From: Steroidobacteraceae bacterium
Lineage (GTDB): Bacteria; Pseudomonadota; Gammaproteobacteria; Steroidobacterales; Steroidobacteraceae
Assembly (NCBI GenBank): GCA_019683695.1
Contig: JADGHX010000021.1
Span: forward strand, 1-41,510
Reading direction: 5' to 3'
Length of the DNA stretch: 41,510 nt
The notes beneath the pieces are model-generated. The model searched no databases. It saw nothing but the letters and a program-made list of their open reading frames with translations, and had not been told where the DNA came from. The translations under genes and the position numbers were made by a program. This document shows, one piece after another, positions 16,323 through 24,453 of this stretch (position 1 is its first letter; every line of letters starts with the position of its first letter).

Positions 16323-16330
16323 TAACACCA
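16311..16330. promoter_or_regulatory. palindromic operator overlapping the -10
   Basis: The core GTTATATATAAC (16315-16326) is a perfect 12-bp palindrome, and flanking TG (16311-16312) and CA (16329-16330) extend the symmetry to 20 bp with two unmatched bases on each side. It covers the -10 element, an ideal place for repression. The GntR-type regulator encoded 300 bp downstream in the same operon is the likely binder, giving autoregulation as is common for YtrA-like repressors. Binding is inferred. Confidence 0.6.
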
Positions 16331-16381
16331 AGACGAGCGGTTCGCGGGGTCGTGAACCGACGCAGCTGAGGAGAGCACGTC

Positions 16382-16582
16382 ATGAACACCTTCGAGCATG
16401 CCGGTTTGAGAGTGGCAGCCTGCAGTGTCGTTGCGGTCGCGATCACGCTGGCTTTGAGCTGGACCTTCGTCGAATCGACCGCGGTCGTGCGCAACTATGC
16501 GGTGCCTGGCCAGGTGCTGGCGGCTGCTGACGCGAGTCCCACCCTGCTGGCGAAGGCCGGGTCCACTGGTCTGCTACAGTAG
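16382..16582 (+). CDS. small membrane protein, first gene of the GntR/ABC operon
   Basis: A 66-residue protein with one hydrophobic helix (about 9-28: LRVAACSVVAVAITLALSWT). It has a strong ribosome-binding site, GAGGAG (16368-16373) eight bases before the ATG, and lies directly downstream of a near-consensus promoter. The GntR gene begins 38 bp after its stop, so it is probably the first cistron. I do not recognise a named family. It may assist or sense for the ABC exporter, but this is inference from position. Confidence 0.65.
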   Translation: MNTFEHAGLRVAACSVVAVAITLALSWTFVESTAVVRNYAVPGQVLAAADASPTLLAKAGSTGLLQ

Positions 16583-16620
16583 TTGGCTAACAGCCTGCAA
16601 CGGGGCGCAGCGGAGCATTC

Positions 16621-17031
16621 ATGGACCCACAGTGGGACGACAGCCTGCCGATCTACCGGCAACTGCGCGACCGGGTGGTGGCCATGATCCTCGAGGGCGC
16701 GCTGAAGGAAGGCGATCCGTTGCCGTCGGTGCGCAGCGTCGCGGCTGAGTTCAGGCTGAATCCCCTGACCGTCCTGAAGGGTTACCAGCAGCTCGTCGAC
16801 GAGCGGCTCGTCGAGAAACGCCGTGGCCGGGGGATGTTCGTGAGCGAGGGTGCGCGCAAGGCGCTCTTGAAAGACGAGCGGGCGCGCTTCCTCGAAGAGG
16901 AGTGGCCACGGGTGTACGCCACCATCCAGCGCCTCGGACTTTCCGCTGCAGAGCTGCTTCGCAACGGCGCACCACCGCCCGCAACTCCGTGGCCCTCCAC
17001 GCCAGGACAAGAACATGACGACGGTAATTGA
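16621..17031 (+). CDS. GntR-family transcriptional regulator, YtrA type
   Basis: A 136-residue repressor: winged helix-turn-helix (about 8-75) with SLPIYRQLRDRVVAMILEGALKEGDPLPSVRSVAAEFRLN-type GntR pattern and the wing RRGRGMFVSEGA, then a short C-terminal helical tail (about 78-136) with no ligand-binding domain, which is the YtrA subfamily layout. Such regulators usually sit with ABC transporters and repress their own operon, relieved by cell-envelope-active compounds. GGAG precedes the ATG. It overlaps the ATPase gene by 17 bp. The likely operator is the palindrome at 16311-16330. Confidence 0.9.
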   Translation: MDPQWDDSLPIYRQLRDRVVAMILEGALKEGDPLPSVRSVAAEFRLNPLTVLKGYQQLVDERLVEKRRGRGMFVSEGARKALLKDERARFLEEEWPRVYATIQRLGLSAAELLRNGAPPPATPWPSTPGQEHDDGN

Positions 17032-17872
17032 GGCCCGCGGCCTCTCGAAGTCCTATCGTCGAACCCGCGCGCTCGATCGGGTGAGCTTTGCGATACAGGC
17101 GGGCCGCATCGTCGGACTCATCGGTCCGAATGGGGCCGGCAAGACCACCGCGCTCAAGGCCATCCTGGGTCTCACACCCTTCGAGGGCCAGCTGTCCGTC
17201 CTCGGAAAGGACCCTTACCGCGAGCGCGATGCGCTGATGCAGGACGTGTGCTTCATCGCCGACGTCGCCGTGCTTCCCAAATGGCTGCGCGTGAGCCAGG
17301 CGCTGGAGTTCGTGGCTGGCGTTCACCCGAAGTTCGAACGCGCGCGTGCGGAGGAATTCCTGCGCAACACGGACATCCGCATGCAGAGCCGCGTACGCGA
17401 GCTCTCCAAGGGCATGGTCACCCAGCTGCATCTGGCATTGATCCTCGCCATCGATGCCCGCCTGCTCGTGCTCGATGAGCCGACACTCGGGCTCGATCTG
17501 CTTTATCGCAGGCAGTTCTACGACACCCTCCTGAATGACTATTTCGACAAGGAGCGGACGATTCTCCTCACCACTCATCAGGTCGAGGAAGTCGAGCATC
17601 TGCTCACGGACGTGATCTTCATCAATCACGGCCACATTGCGCTCGACTCGCCCGTGGAGGGCATCGCCGAGCGGTACGTGCAGCTCACGGTGCGCGCCGA
17701 TCAGGCAAGCCGTGCGCGCGAGCTGAAGCCCTTCTACGAGCGCGAAGTCTTCGGCCGGGTCGCGATGTTCTTCGAAGGCCGCTCCGCCGCGGAGCTCGAG
17801 GCGCTGGGCGAGATTCGCACGCCCTCCATCGCCGATCTGTTCGTCGCGAAAATGCAGGGAGTGCCCGCATGA
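17015..17872 (+). CDS. ABC transporter ATP-binding protein
   Basis: A 285-residue ATPase. Walker A GPNGAGKTT (37-45), Walker B LLVLDEPTLGLD and the H-loop TTHQVEEVEHL are intact. The ABC signature reads ELSKGM instead of LSGGQ, a variant seen in YtrB/CcmA-like exporter ATPases. The C-terminal 60 residues form an extra domain of the kind found in exporter ATPases of this type. It would power the permease encoded next, whose start overlaps its stop by 4 bp (ATGA). The substrate is unknown; YtrA-linked exporters are often tied to antibiotic or membrane stress. Confidence 0.92.
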   Translation: MTTVIEARGLSKSYRRTRALDRVSFAIQAGRIVGLIGPNGAGKTTALKAILGLTPFEGQLSVLGKDPYRERDALMQDVCFIADVAVLPKWLRVSQALEFVAGVHPKFERARAEEFLRNTDIRMQSRVRELSKGMVTQLHLALILAIDARLLVLDEPTLGLDLLYRRQFYDTLLNDYFDKERTILLTTHQVEEVEHLLTDVIFINHGHIALDSPVEGIAERYVQLTVRADQASRARELKPFYEREVFGRVAMFFEGRSAAELEALGEIRTPSIADLFVAKMQGVPA

Positions 17873-18711
17873 ACACGCTGCCCACCCTGATCCGCCGCGA
17901 ATTCTGGGAACACCGCGTTCTGTGGATGGTGCCCGCAGCGGTTGCCGCATGCTATCTGCTGTTCGCCATTCTCGCGGGCAGCATGATGCCGGCGGAGATG
18001 CGCGCTGCACGCATGTCGTCTGCAGGAGAATCGCAGGCGCTCTTTGTTGGCGTGCAGATGGTGCTCATCGGCTTTCTGTACGTGCTCGTTTCGACCGTCC
18101 TGTTCTTCTATCTCGCGGACTGCTTGTATGCGGAGCGGAGGGACCGGAGCATCCTCTTCTGGAAGTCCATGCCGGTCTCGGATTCCGCGACGGTGCTTTC
18201 GAAGCTGCTCGTCGCGCTGATCGTGACACCGATCGGCGTTCTGCTCCTGTCCATGGTCGTCAACGCCCTGGCTTTCGTGATCTTCTACGTACGCCTGCAC
18301 AACAGCGGGTTTGTGCGCTGGGACACTGCCACGTGGTTCCGCCTTTACGGAACGCTGTTCCTCAACGTGCTCGTGCTGGCGCTGTGGTATGCGCCGATCG
18401 CCGCGTACCAGTTGCTGGTTTCGGCGTGGGCACGCAGCGCCGTGTTCGTCTGGACGATTCTGCCGCCGCTGCTGCTCGCGCTGGGCGAAAAGCTCATGTT
18501 CGATTCCTGGGACATCGGCCAGTTCCTGCTCTACAGGCTCAGTGCGGGGATGGGCGGGGGCCCTGACGCGCTGACCGGCGTCGATCATCTCCTGGCGCAG
18601 ATCAGCCTTCTCGGGCGACTGCGCCAGCCGGACCTGTGGGGCGGAGTGGCCGTGGCAGCGGCATTCGCCTACTCGGCCATCCGCATCCGGCGTTACCGCG
18701 ACGACACCTGA
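17869..18711 (+). CDS. ABC transporter permease
   Basis: A 280-residue membrane protein with about six hydrophobic helices (near 18-38, 60-82, 108-132, 160-182, 193-212 and a weaker one near the C-terminus at 255-272). It has the ABC-2/YtrC-like arrangement of a soluble N-terminal start (MNTLPTLIRREFWEHR) and a periplasmic loop after helix 1. It pairs with the preceding ATPase gene through a 4-bp overlap and is the last gene of the operon. Confidence 0.88.
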   Translation: MNTLPTLIRREFWEHRVLWMVPAAVAACYLLFAILAGSMMPAEMRAARMSSAGESQALFVGVQMVLIGFLYVLVSTVLFFYLADCLYAERRDRSILFWKSMPVSDSATVLSKLLVALIVTPIGVLLLSMVVNALAFVIFYVRLHNSGFVRWDTATWFRLYGTLFLNVLVLALWYAPIAAYQLLVSAWARSAVFVWTILPPLLLALGEKLMFDSWDIGQFLLYRLSAGMGGGPDALTGVDHLLAQISLLGRLRQPDLWGGVAVAAAFAYSAIRIRRYRDDT

Positions 18712-18854
18712 TCGGGCCCCGCGCCTCGTGCCGACCGTGCGCGGCACCGGCGGTGATAGGGCGCATCGATCGAGCTGATTGATCCACGCCATTGGCCGTA
18801 AGGTACGTTCGTGGGGGAAAATCATCCCGGCGAGAGTTTTGCTGCGGAGGTTCC

Positions 18855-19337
18855 ATGTTCGACACGAAGATCGATCTCTCGGTCGGCATCCGGGAAAAGG
18901 TGACCCGGTTCCTGAACGAACGGCTGGCGGACGCCATTGATCTCGGCGCGCAGACGAAACATGCGCACTGGAACGTGAAGGGCCCCCAGTTCATTGCGCT
19001 TCACGAGCTCTTCGACAAGATCGCCGAGAACGTGGAGGACCACATCGACGAGATTGCCGAGCGCATCACGGCCCTCGGTGGCACGGCCTACGGCACCCTG
19101 GCGGCCGCTGCGCGCAACACGACGCTGAAGCCGTATCCGGAGGACATCGTCGAGGGGCTGGCGCACGTCGAGGCCCTGTCGGCGGCACTCGCCGCCTTCG
19201 GCAAGAAGGTGCGTGAAGGCATCGCCCAGACCGCGGAATGGGGTGATGCGGACACGTCGGATCTTCTCACCGACATTTCGCGCGACGTGGACAAGTACCT
19301 GTGGTTCCTCGAAGCCCATCTGCAGTCGAAGCGTTAG
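18855..19337 (+). CDS. dps: Dps-family DNA-binding ferritin
   Basis: A 160-residue Dps/miniferritin. The dinuclear ferroxidase residues at the dimer interface are visible: His38 (KHAHWNVKG), His50 and Asp54 (LHELFD), Asp65 and Glu69 (DHIDEIAER). It stores iron using hydrogen peroxide and protects DNA in stress and stationary phase. The ATG at 18855 follows GCGGAGG; a longer frame from 18792 would include the ribosome-binding site. The N-terminus is short with few Lys, so DNA binding may be weak. The mla-type permease gene starts four bases after its stop. Confidence 0.95.
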   Translation: MFDTKIDLSVGIREKVTRFLNERLADAIDLGAQTKHAHWNVKGPQFIALHELFDKIAENVEDHIDEIAERITALGGTAYGTLAAAARNTTLKPYPEDIVEGLAHVEALSAALAAFGKKVREGIAQTAEWGDADTSDLLTDISRDVDKYLWFLEAHLQSKR

Positions 19338-19341
19338 TCGC

Positions 19342-20460
19342 TTGACGGAGCACCTGACTACGCGGCGAACGGGGGACGCGCTGCAGCTCGATCTGCGTGG
19401 CGAGTGGCGTGTCGAGGGTCTCGCCGCGATCGATTCCGAGCTGAAGCGGATTGACCTCGCGGGCGTTCGCCACCTGACCCTCCGCACACACCAGGTCACC
19501 GTCCTGGACCTCTCGGCTGCGTGGCGTCTGCGTGAGTTCCTCCAGCGACTGCGCCAACTCGATGTGCAGGTGACATTCGAGGGCGGGGCGGAGCCGGAGC
19601 AGCTGCGCGTCATCGACAAATCCCTCGCGCGCTCTCCCTATCGTGCGCCGGAGGAGGAAACCGCGGTCGAGCCCGTTGAGGCTCTCGGGCGTCACGTCGT
19701 GCGCACGTGGCGTGAGATGGTCGAGGGTCTCGACTTCCTCGGGCGTGTGCTCGTGACCTTCGTCCGCGCGCTCGCAAGCGTGCGGCGGCTGCGGCCGATC
19801 TCCGTCGCCCGGCATGTGTGGGATACGGGCGTTACGGCCATCCCCATCGTATCGCTCATTGCGTTCCTCATCAGCGTCATCATCGCGTACATGAGTGCGC
19901 AACAGCTTGCCGCCTTCGGCGCCGAGATCTTCGTGGTGGATCTCGTCACCATCGGCGTGCTGCGCGAGCTCGGCGTGCTGCTCACCGCCATCATCGTGGC
20001 CGGTCGCTCGGGGAGCGCGTTCGCGGCCGAGATCGGCGCGATGCAGCTCAACGAGGAAGTCGATGCGCTGAAGGCCACTGGCGTGGACCCGTTCGAGGTA
20101 CTGGTCGTGCCCCGGGTGGTCGGCCTGGTCATCTCGTTGCCGCTGCTCACCATCATTGCCGATGGCATCGGCCTCGCAGGCGGCGCACTGCTGTGCCGAT
20201 ATCTTCTCGACATGCCGTTCACGCAGTACCTGGAGCGCGTGGACGACGCGATTTCCCCCACCACCTTCTGGGTGGGCGTGCTGAAAGCTCCGGTGTTTGC
20301 CATGCTGATCGCCATGGCCGGCGTGTTTCGCGGCATGCAGGTGCGGGATTCCTCACGCGAGCTCGGTCGGCTCACCACCGTGGCGGTCGTGCAATCCATC
20401 TTCCTCGTGATTCTCGCGGACGCCCTGTTCGCGGTGCTCTTCATGGAGCTCGACATCTGA
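19342..20460 (+). CDS. STAS-MlaE fusion permease of an Mla-type lipid ABC transporter
   Basis: A 372-residue protein with an N-terminal STAS-like domain (about 10-95; LDLRGEWRVEGLAAIDSEL and LDLSAAWRLREFL) joined to an MlaE permease domain (about 130-372; five or six helices with the family loop VAGRSGSAFAAEIGAMQLNEEVDALKATG). The STAS part stands in for a separate MlaB. The start is unclear: no ATG or GTG precedes the STAS fold in frame, so I use the TTG at 19342, four bases after the dps stop; no clear ribosome-binding site is present, so translation may be coupled to dps. The family moves phospholipids between inner and outer membranes. It overlaps the ATPase gene by one base (TGATG). Confidence 0.85.
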   Translation: MTEHLTTRRTGDALQLDLRGEWRVEGLAAIDSELKRIDLAGVRHLTLRTHQVTVLDLSAAWRLREFLQRLRQLDVQVTFEGGAEPEQLRVIDKSLARSPYRAPEEETAVEPVEALGRHVVRTWREMVEGLDFLGRVLVTFVRALASVRRLRPISVARHVWDTGVTAIPIVSLIAFLISVIIAYMSAQQLAAFGAEIFVVDLVTIGVLRELGVLLTAIIVAGRSGSAFAAEIGAMQLNEEVDALKATGVDPFEVLVVPRVVGLVISLPLLTIIADGIGLAGGALLCRYLLDMPFTQYLERVDDAISPTTFWVGVLKAPVFAMLIAMAGVFRGMQVRDSSRELGRLTTVAVVQSIFLVILADALFAVLFMELDI

Positions 20461-21233
20461 TGGACGCGCCCCGGCCGATCGTCGAGGTGCGCGGCATCGT
20501 GAACCGCTTCGGCTCACAGGTCGTCCACGATGGCCTGGACATGGAGGTGCGGCCCAACGAAGTGTTCGGCATCGTCGGCGGCTCGGGCTCCGGCAAGTCC
20601 GTGCTGCTGCGGACGATTCTCGGGCTGCGCCGCCCCCAGGCCGGCACGGTGCGCCTCGACGGACGGGACATCAGCCAGCTCTCCGAGCAGGAGCTGCGAC
20701 ACGTGAAAGCCGGGTACGGGGTCACGTTCCAGCAGGGCGCGCTCTTCACCTCGCTCACGGTGCTGCAGAACGTGCAGCTGCCCATGATCGAGCATTTGCG
20801 GCTGCCGGCCTCCGTGCGCGATGAGCTCGCGATGCTCAAGGTACGGCTGGTGGGGCTACCCCCCGAGGCCGCGCAGAAGTACCCCAGCCAGCTCTCCGGG
20901 GGCATGGTGAAGCGGGCGGCGCTCGCGCGGGCGCTGGCGCTCGACCCCCGCCTGCTGTTCCTCGATGAGCCGACGTCGGGCCTCGATCCGATCAGCGCTG
21001 CAGCTTTTGACGAGCTGCTGATGGAGCTGCAAAGTCAGCTGAAGCTCACCGTCGTCATGATTACCCACGATCTGGACACGATCTTCCGTACCTGCAATCG
21101 TGTAGGCGTGATCGTGGACAAGAAAATGGAAAGTGACACGCTGGATGGCATCGTTCGCCACCAGCACCCCTGGATACAGGCGTATTTCCACGGCGAGCGC
21201 GCAAGAGCGCGATTGGGTGCCCATGGAACGTGA
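20460..21233 (+). CDS. Mla-type ABC transporter ATP-binding protein (MlaF-like)
   Basis: A 257-residue ATPase: Walker A GGSGSGKS, Q-loop TFQQGALFTSLTV, signature QLSGGMVKRAALARAL, Walker B LLFLDEPTSGLDP and H-loop ITHDLDT. The LSGGM signature and the DEPTSGLDPI block are typical of MlaF. It drives phospholipid movement through the MlaE-like permease. The ATG shares an A with the upstream stop (TGATG), and its own stop lies 11 bp inside the MCE gene, so all are tightly coupled. Confidence 0.94.
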   Translation: MDAPRPIVEVRGIVNRFGSQVVHDGLDMEVRPNEVFGIVGGSGSGKSVLLRTILGLRRPQAGTVRLDGRDISQLSEQELRHVKAGYGVTFQQGALFTSLTVLQNVQLPMIEHLRLPASVRDELAMLKVRLVGLPPEAAQKYPSQLSGGMVKRAALARALALDPRLLFLDEPTSGLDPISAAAFDELLMELQSQLKLTVVMITHDLDTIFRTCNRVGVIVDKKMESDTLDGIVRHQHPWIQAYFHGERARARLGAHGT

Positions 21234-22158
21234 AGCCAACTACGCCGCGGTCGGCGCATTCGTGTTGCTGGTCGTGGTCATGGGCGTGATGTTCGTGTAC
21301 TGGTACTCGGACGCGCGCGATCATCGCGATTACCAGCGCTACGAGGTGTACTTCGATGGCAGCGTCGCCGGCCTCGAGCGCGGCGCGCCGGTGCGCTATC
21401 TGGGCGTGGATGTGGGCCGCGTGTACGACATGCGCGTCGACCCTCGGAACCCGAGCCGGGTGCAGGTGCTGGTGGATATCGATTCGTCGGCGCCCATTTC
21501 CGCGAAGACGGTGGCCGAGCTCTCGCTGCAGGGCGTGACCGGGCTGCTCTACATGGATCTCATTCAGGACACCGGAACGCGTCGGTTGAACTCCGCCGTG
21601 CCGAGCGAGAAGTACCCCGTGATCCGTTCGGCGCGCTCGAGCTTCGATGTGCTGCTCGCCTCTCTGCCGGATGTGGTCGCACTCGCGAGCGATGTGGCGG
21701 AGCGGGCGTCCCGCATGCTGAGCGATGAGAATATCGCCGCGGTGACGAACGCTCTGGCCAACATCGACAAGGCCACCGCCGACCTCCCCGAAACCATGCA
21801 GGACCTGCGTTCGCTCGTCGCGGATTTGCGTGCAGCCACGAATGAAGTGCGTACCGTGGCGCGCACCGCGAACGACGTGGTCGGCGCGGCGGGCCCGGAG
21901 CTCGTCACCGCCATGCGGCGCGTACGCACCGTGGCAGACAATCTCTCCGCGGCCAGCGAACGTCTGAACCAGCTCGTCGAGGAGAACCGGCAGGATGTGC
22001 GCTCGTTCACGCGCGAAGGCCTGCCGGAACTGGAGCGCTTCCTGCGCGAGGGGCGCGCGGCCGCACGGGAAATCCGTGCCCTCTCGCGTACGCTGCGGGA
22101 GGATCCTTCGCAGCTTCTCTACCAGCAGCCCCAGAGGGGCGTGGAAATACCGCGATGA
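21223..22158 (+). CDS. MCE/MlaD-family lipid-binding protein
   Basis: A 311-residue protein with one N-terminal transmembrane helix (about 8-27, start MEREANYAAVGAFVLLVVV), a single MCE domain (about 35-115; VYFDGSVAGLERGAPVRYLG, VGRVYDM and LSLQGVTGLLYMDL) and a long helical C-terminal part (about 170-300) with heptad-like repeats. It is longer than E. coli MlaD (183), resembling the larger single-MCE proteins whose helices may form a hydrophobic channel. It would bind phospholipid in the periplasm and connect to the permease. It overlaps the lipoprotein gene by 4 bp (ATGA). Confidence 0.93.
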   Translation: MEREANYAAVGAFVLLVVVMGVMFVYWYSDARDHRDYQRYEVYFDGSVAGLERGAPVRYLGVDVGRVYDMRVDPRNPSRVQVLVDIDSSAPISAKTVAELSLQGVTGLLYMDLIQDTGTRRLNSAVPSEKYPVIRSARSSFDVLLASLPDVVALASDVAERASRMLSDENIAAVTNALANIDKATADLPETMQDLRSLVADLRAATNEVRTVARTANDVVGAAGPELVTAMRRVRTVADNLSAASERLNQLVEENRQDVRSFTREGLPELERFLREGRAAAREIRALSRTLREDPSQLLYQQPQRGVEIPR

Positions 22159-22811
22159 TGCGCTTCGCTCCGATTGTCATTCTGCTGTTCGTTGCGGGCT
22201 GCACGATCCTGCAAAGCAACGCGCCGCCCCAGCAGATCTACTATCTGCGCGCGACCGGGCAGGAGAGCACCAGCGGCTCGGCACAGCCGCTTGCCTCGCA
22301 GCCGACGCACTCATCTGACGGCATCGCGCCGTTGCCGAGCATCCTCGTCTCGCGGCCCACCGCCGATCCGGGGCTCGGCTCCGAGCTCATCATGCTGGTC
22401 CGTTCCGACAACCGGCTCGACTATTTCGCGGCGAGTCGCTGGGCGGCGGATCTTCCGGAAGTCGTGGAGACGCTGGCGATCGACACGCTGCGTGAAAGTG
22501 GCCATTGGAGCGCCGTGCACGAAGCGCCGAGCCCCTATCTGGCGGACTATCTGCTCGACATCAACATCCGCCGCTTCGAGGCGGACTACACCGCCGCGAC
22601 CAATGGCGTTCCACGCGTGAATGTGGTGCTGGACTGCACCGTGGCCCATCGCCGCGGGCGCGACGTGATCACGACGTTCGTTGCCGAATCCGCCGTGCAG
22701 GCCACCGAGAATCGCCTCGCCGCCGTCGTTGCGGCGTTTCAGCAGGCCGCGAATGAGGCGCTTGCCATCGTGGCGAAGCGGAGTGCCGAAGCGGCGCGTT
22801 CGTCCGGCTGA
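22155..22811 (+). CDS. ABC-type transport auxiliary lipoprotein (PqiC-like)
   Basis: A 218-residue lipoprotein: signal peptide with lipobox FVAGC (Cys16), then an ABC_trans_aux domain with YYLRA near the start, the ILVSRP block, LIMLVRSDNRLDYFAASRWAADLPEVVE and a C-terminal helix. Such lipoproteins sit at the outer membrane and receive or hand over lipids in Pqi/Mla-type systems. It is the last gene of the four-gene transporter unit, converging on the PLD-like gene 31 bp away. Confidence 0.92.
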   Translation: MMRFAPIVILLFVAGCTILQSNAPPQQIYYLRATGQESTSGSAQPLASQPTHSSDGIAPLPSILVSRPTADPGLGSELIMLVRSDNRLDYFAASRWAADLPEVVETLAIDTLRESGHWSAVHEAPSPYLADYLLDINIRRFEADYTAATNGVPRVNVVLDCTVAHRRGRDVITTFVAESAVQATENRLAAVVAAFQQAANEALAIVAKRSAEAARSSG

Positions 22812-22846
22812 CGCTGCCTGGCGCGGTGCGCGGGTTCGCGCGTCAG
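22808..22846. terminator. hairpin spanning two convergent stops
   Basis: CTGACGC (22808-22814) and GCGTCAG (22840-22846) form an inverted repeat whose arms include the stop codons of both convergent genes. The 25-base loop region is itself GC-rich. No T-tract; possibly a weak bidirectional end. Confidence 0.25.
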
Positions 22847-24402
22847 AACGTGGACAGACCTGTGCCTTCCATCACACGCGAAAGCCAGTACCGCAGCTGG
22901 GAAGGGTCCGCATACACGCCGTAATCGGCGGTGTACTCCACACCGAGCGCCGCACGGTTTTCCCACAGCATGTCGAAATACGACAGCACCTGTGCGCCAA
23001 TCTCCGAATTGCGGGCCGCTTCGATCGCAACGTTCGCTTCCAGGTTGTAGTCGCCGATGTTTCTGCGCGTGAGGTTTGCGGAGCCGAGCGTCAGCCACAC
23101 GCGGTCAGTGCCGTGCACGACAACGAGCTTGGTATGGAACTGCTCACCATGCGTGCGATACCAGCGCACGCGCACCGCGCCGTCGCTTGCGGAAACCAGC
23201 TCGCTTGCGACCTGGCGATTCGGGACGCCGGACTTCTCGTGACCGAACGCGTCCTTGTTCGGGTCGAGGATGAGACGGATGTTCACCCCGCGCCGGCTCG
23301 CTGCCAGCAAGGACTCGATGATCCGGCGCTCGGAGATGTAGAACATCGCGATATCGATGGAGTCGCCACGCACGGTCGAGTCGATGCGTTCGAGCAACGC
23401 GCTGCGGATTGCACCTTCGGTGAGGATCTGTGTTCGAACGTAGTCGCCGCTCAGCAAGAGGGTCGAATCAGGCGGCGGCGCTTCCGGAACCCGTTCCGTC
23501 GCAATCACACCCTCCCAGCCTGAGAAGCGCGCCAGCGCGAACTCGCTCTCGAGCAAGGGCGCGAGAGAGGGCCCGGAGATCTTCGCGGCCACGTTCGAGT
23601 GCGCGCTGCTCGCATCGTGCGGATTCGCGGATGCGATCACGCCTACGAGCTGCCCCCGGCCGTCGTCACCGATAATGACTTTGCGATGGTTGGCCTTGAA
23701 ATTGATTAGGCGCGCCCATGAGCCGAACGACACTGGCGCAGCGTCTTGCTGAAACGGATGCGGCAACCAACCCTCGCCCGAGTCCCCCGAGTTCCACCAC
23801 GCGAGAGTCAGCCGCCATAGCGCAGAGTAGATGAAGTTGGAGTCGCGCAGCCGGTTCAGATCCGTGACGACAACATCGACGCCGGCGGCGCGTAGCATTT
23901 CGAGATCGTCCGACGGAGCGCCGCCGTAGACGTCGTTGATCGGATCGGTGATGAACAGCACGCGCAGATCCGGATGCTGCCGCCGCTGTTCGATCAGAGC
24001 GTCCCGCAGCTCGCTGGAGAGCGCGCGCGTCGGCGCCGCGGAGCCTGTGGATCCGCCGTGGTCGTTGAACAGGAAAAAGTCCAGCACGATAAAGCGGCGC
24101 GCCGAGCGGATGATCGACAACACCTCGTCGAAGATCGCCTGGCTCATCACGCGGCGGCCGTAAGCATCGGCCGCGGTCACATCCGCGATGAATGTGACCT
24201 GCGAGGCGGGTACCTCACGCCACTCGCTCTGCACGTGCGTTCCCGGCGGCAGCTCCTTGTGCGTGTGCCACCACGCCGTGCCGCCCCACACCGCGAGCAC
24301 GGCCAGCAGGATGACGCGACGCAACCTTCGGCGTGGCCGCACCCGGACCGCATGTGCATGGGCATCGGCCGTGATATTCGGCAGGGTGGAGGGCGCGGAC
24401 AT
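22843..24402 (-). CDS. phospholipase D-like protein
   Basis: A 519-residue protein: a basic N-terminus and one transmembrane helix (about 29-45), then two PLD repeats. The first HKD motif is canonical: His239, Lys241, Asp246 (NHRKVIIGDDG). The second reads HTKLVVVHGTD (His423, Lys425), with His430 where Asp is expected, followed by the usual GSANLTRRN. Family members include cardiolipin synthases, phospholipases and endonucleases; the long N-terminal anchor and periplasmic orientation suggest a lipid substrate, but I cannot decide. The adjacent lipid-transport operon is suggestive only. The ribosome-binding site before 24402 is poor, so the start is tentative. Confidence 0.85.
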   Translation of the reverse strand: MSAPSTLPNITADAHAHAVRVRPRRRLRRVILLAVLAVWGGTAWWHTHKELPPGTHVQSEWREVPASQVTFIADVTAADAYGRRVMSQAIFDEVLSIIRSARRFIVLDFFLFNDHGGSTGSAAPTRALSSELRDALIEQRRQHPDLRVLFITDPINDVYGGAPSDDLEMLRAAGVDVVVTDLNRLRDSNFIYSALWRLTLAWWNSGDSGEGWLPHPFQQDAAPVSFGSWARLINFKANHRKVIIGDDGRGQLVGVIASANPHDASSAHSNVAAKISGPSLAPLLESEFALARFSGWEGVIATERVPEAPPPDSTLLLSGDYVRTQILTEGAIRSALLERIDSTVRGDSIDIAMFYISERRIIESLLAASRRGVNIRLILDPNKDAFGHEKSGVPNRQVASELVSASDGAVRVRWYRTHGEQFHTKLVVVHGTDRVWLTLGSANLTRRNIGDYNLEANVAIEAARNSEIGAQVLSYFDMLWENRAALGVEYTADYGVYADPSQLRYWLSRVMEGTGLSTF

Positions 24403-24453
24403 CGACGGTCTCGAACGGTGCCTGCCGCTTCCGTGTCGGGCTCGTCCGATGGG

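Noticed and set aside
16168-16494. A 108-codon minus-strand frame between the sigma factor and the GntR operon
   Set aside because: It runs through the promoter and operator and the small membrane gene, and has no ribosome-binding site.
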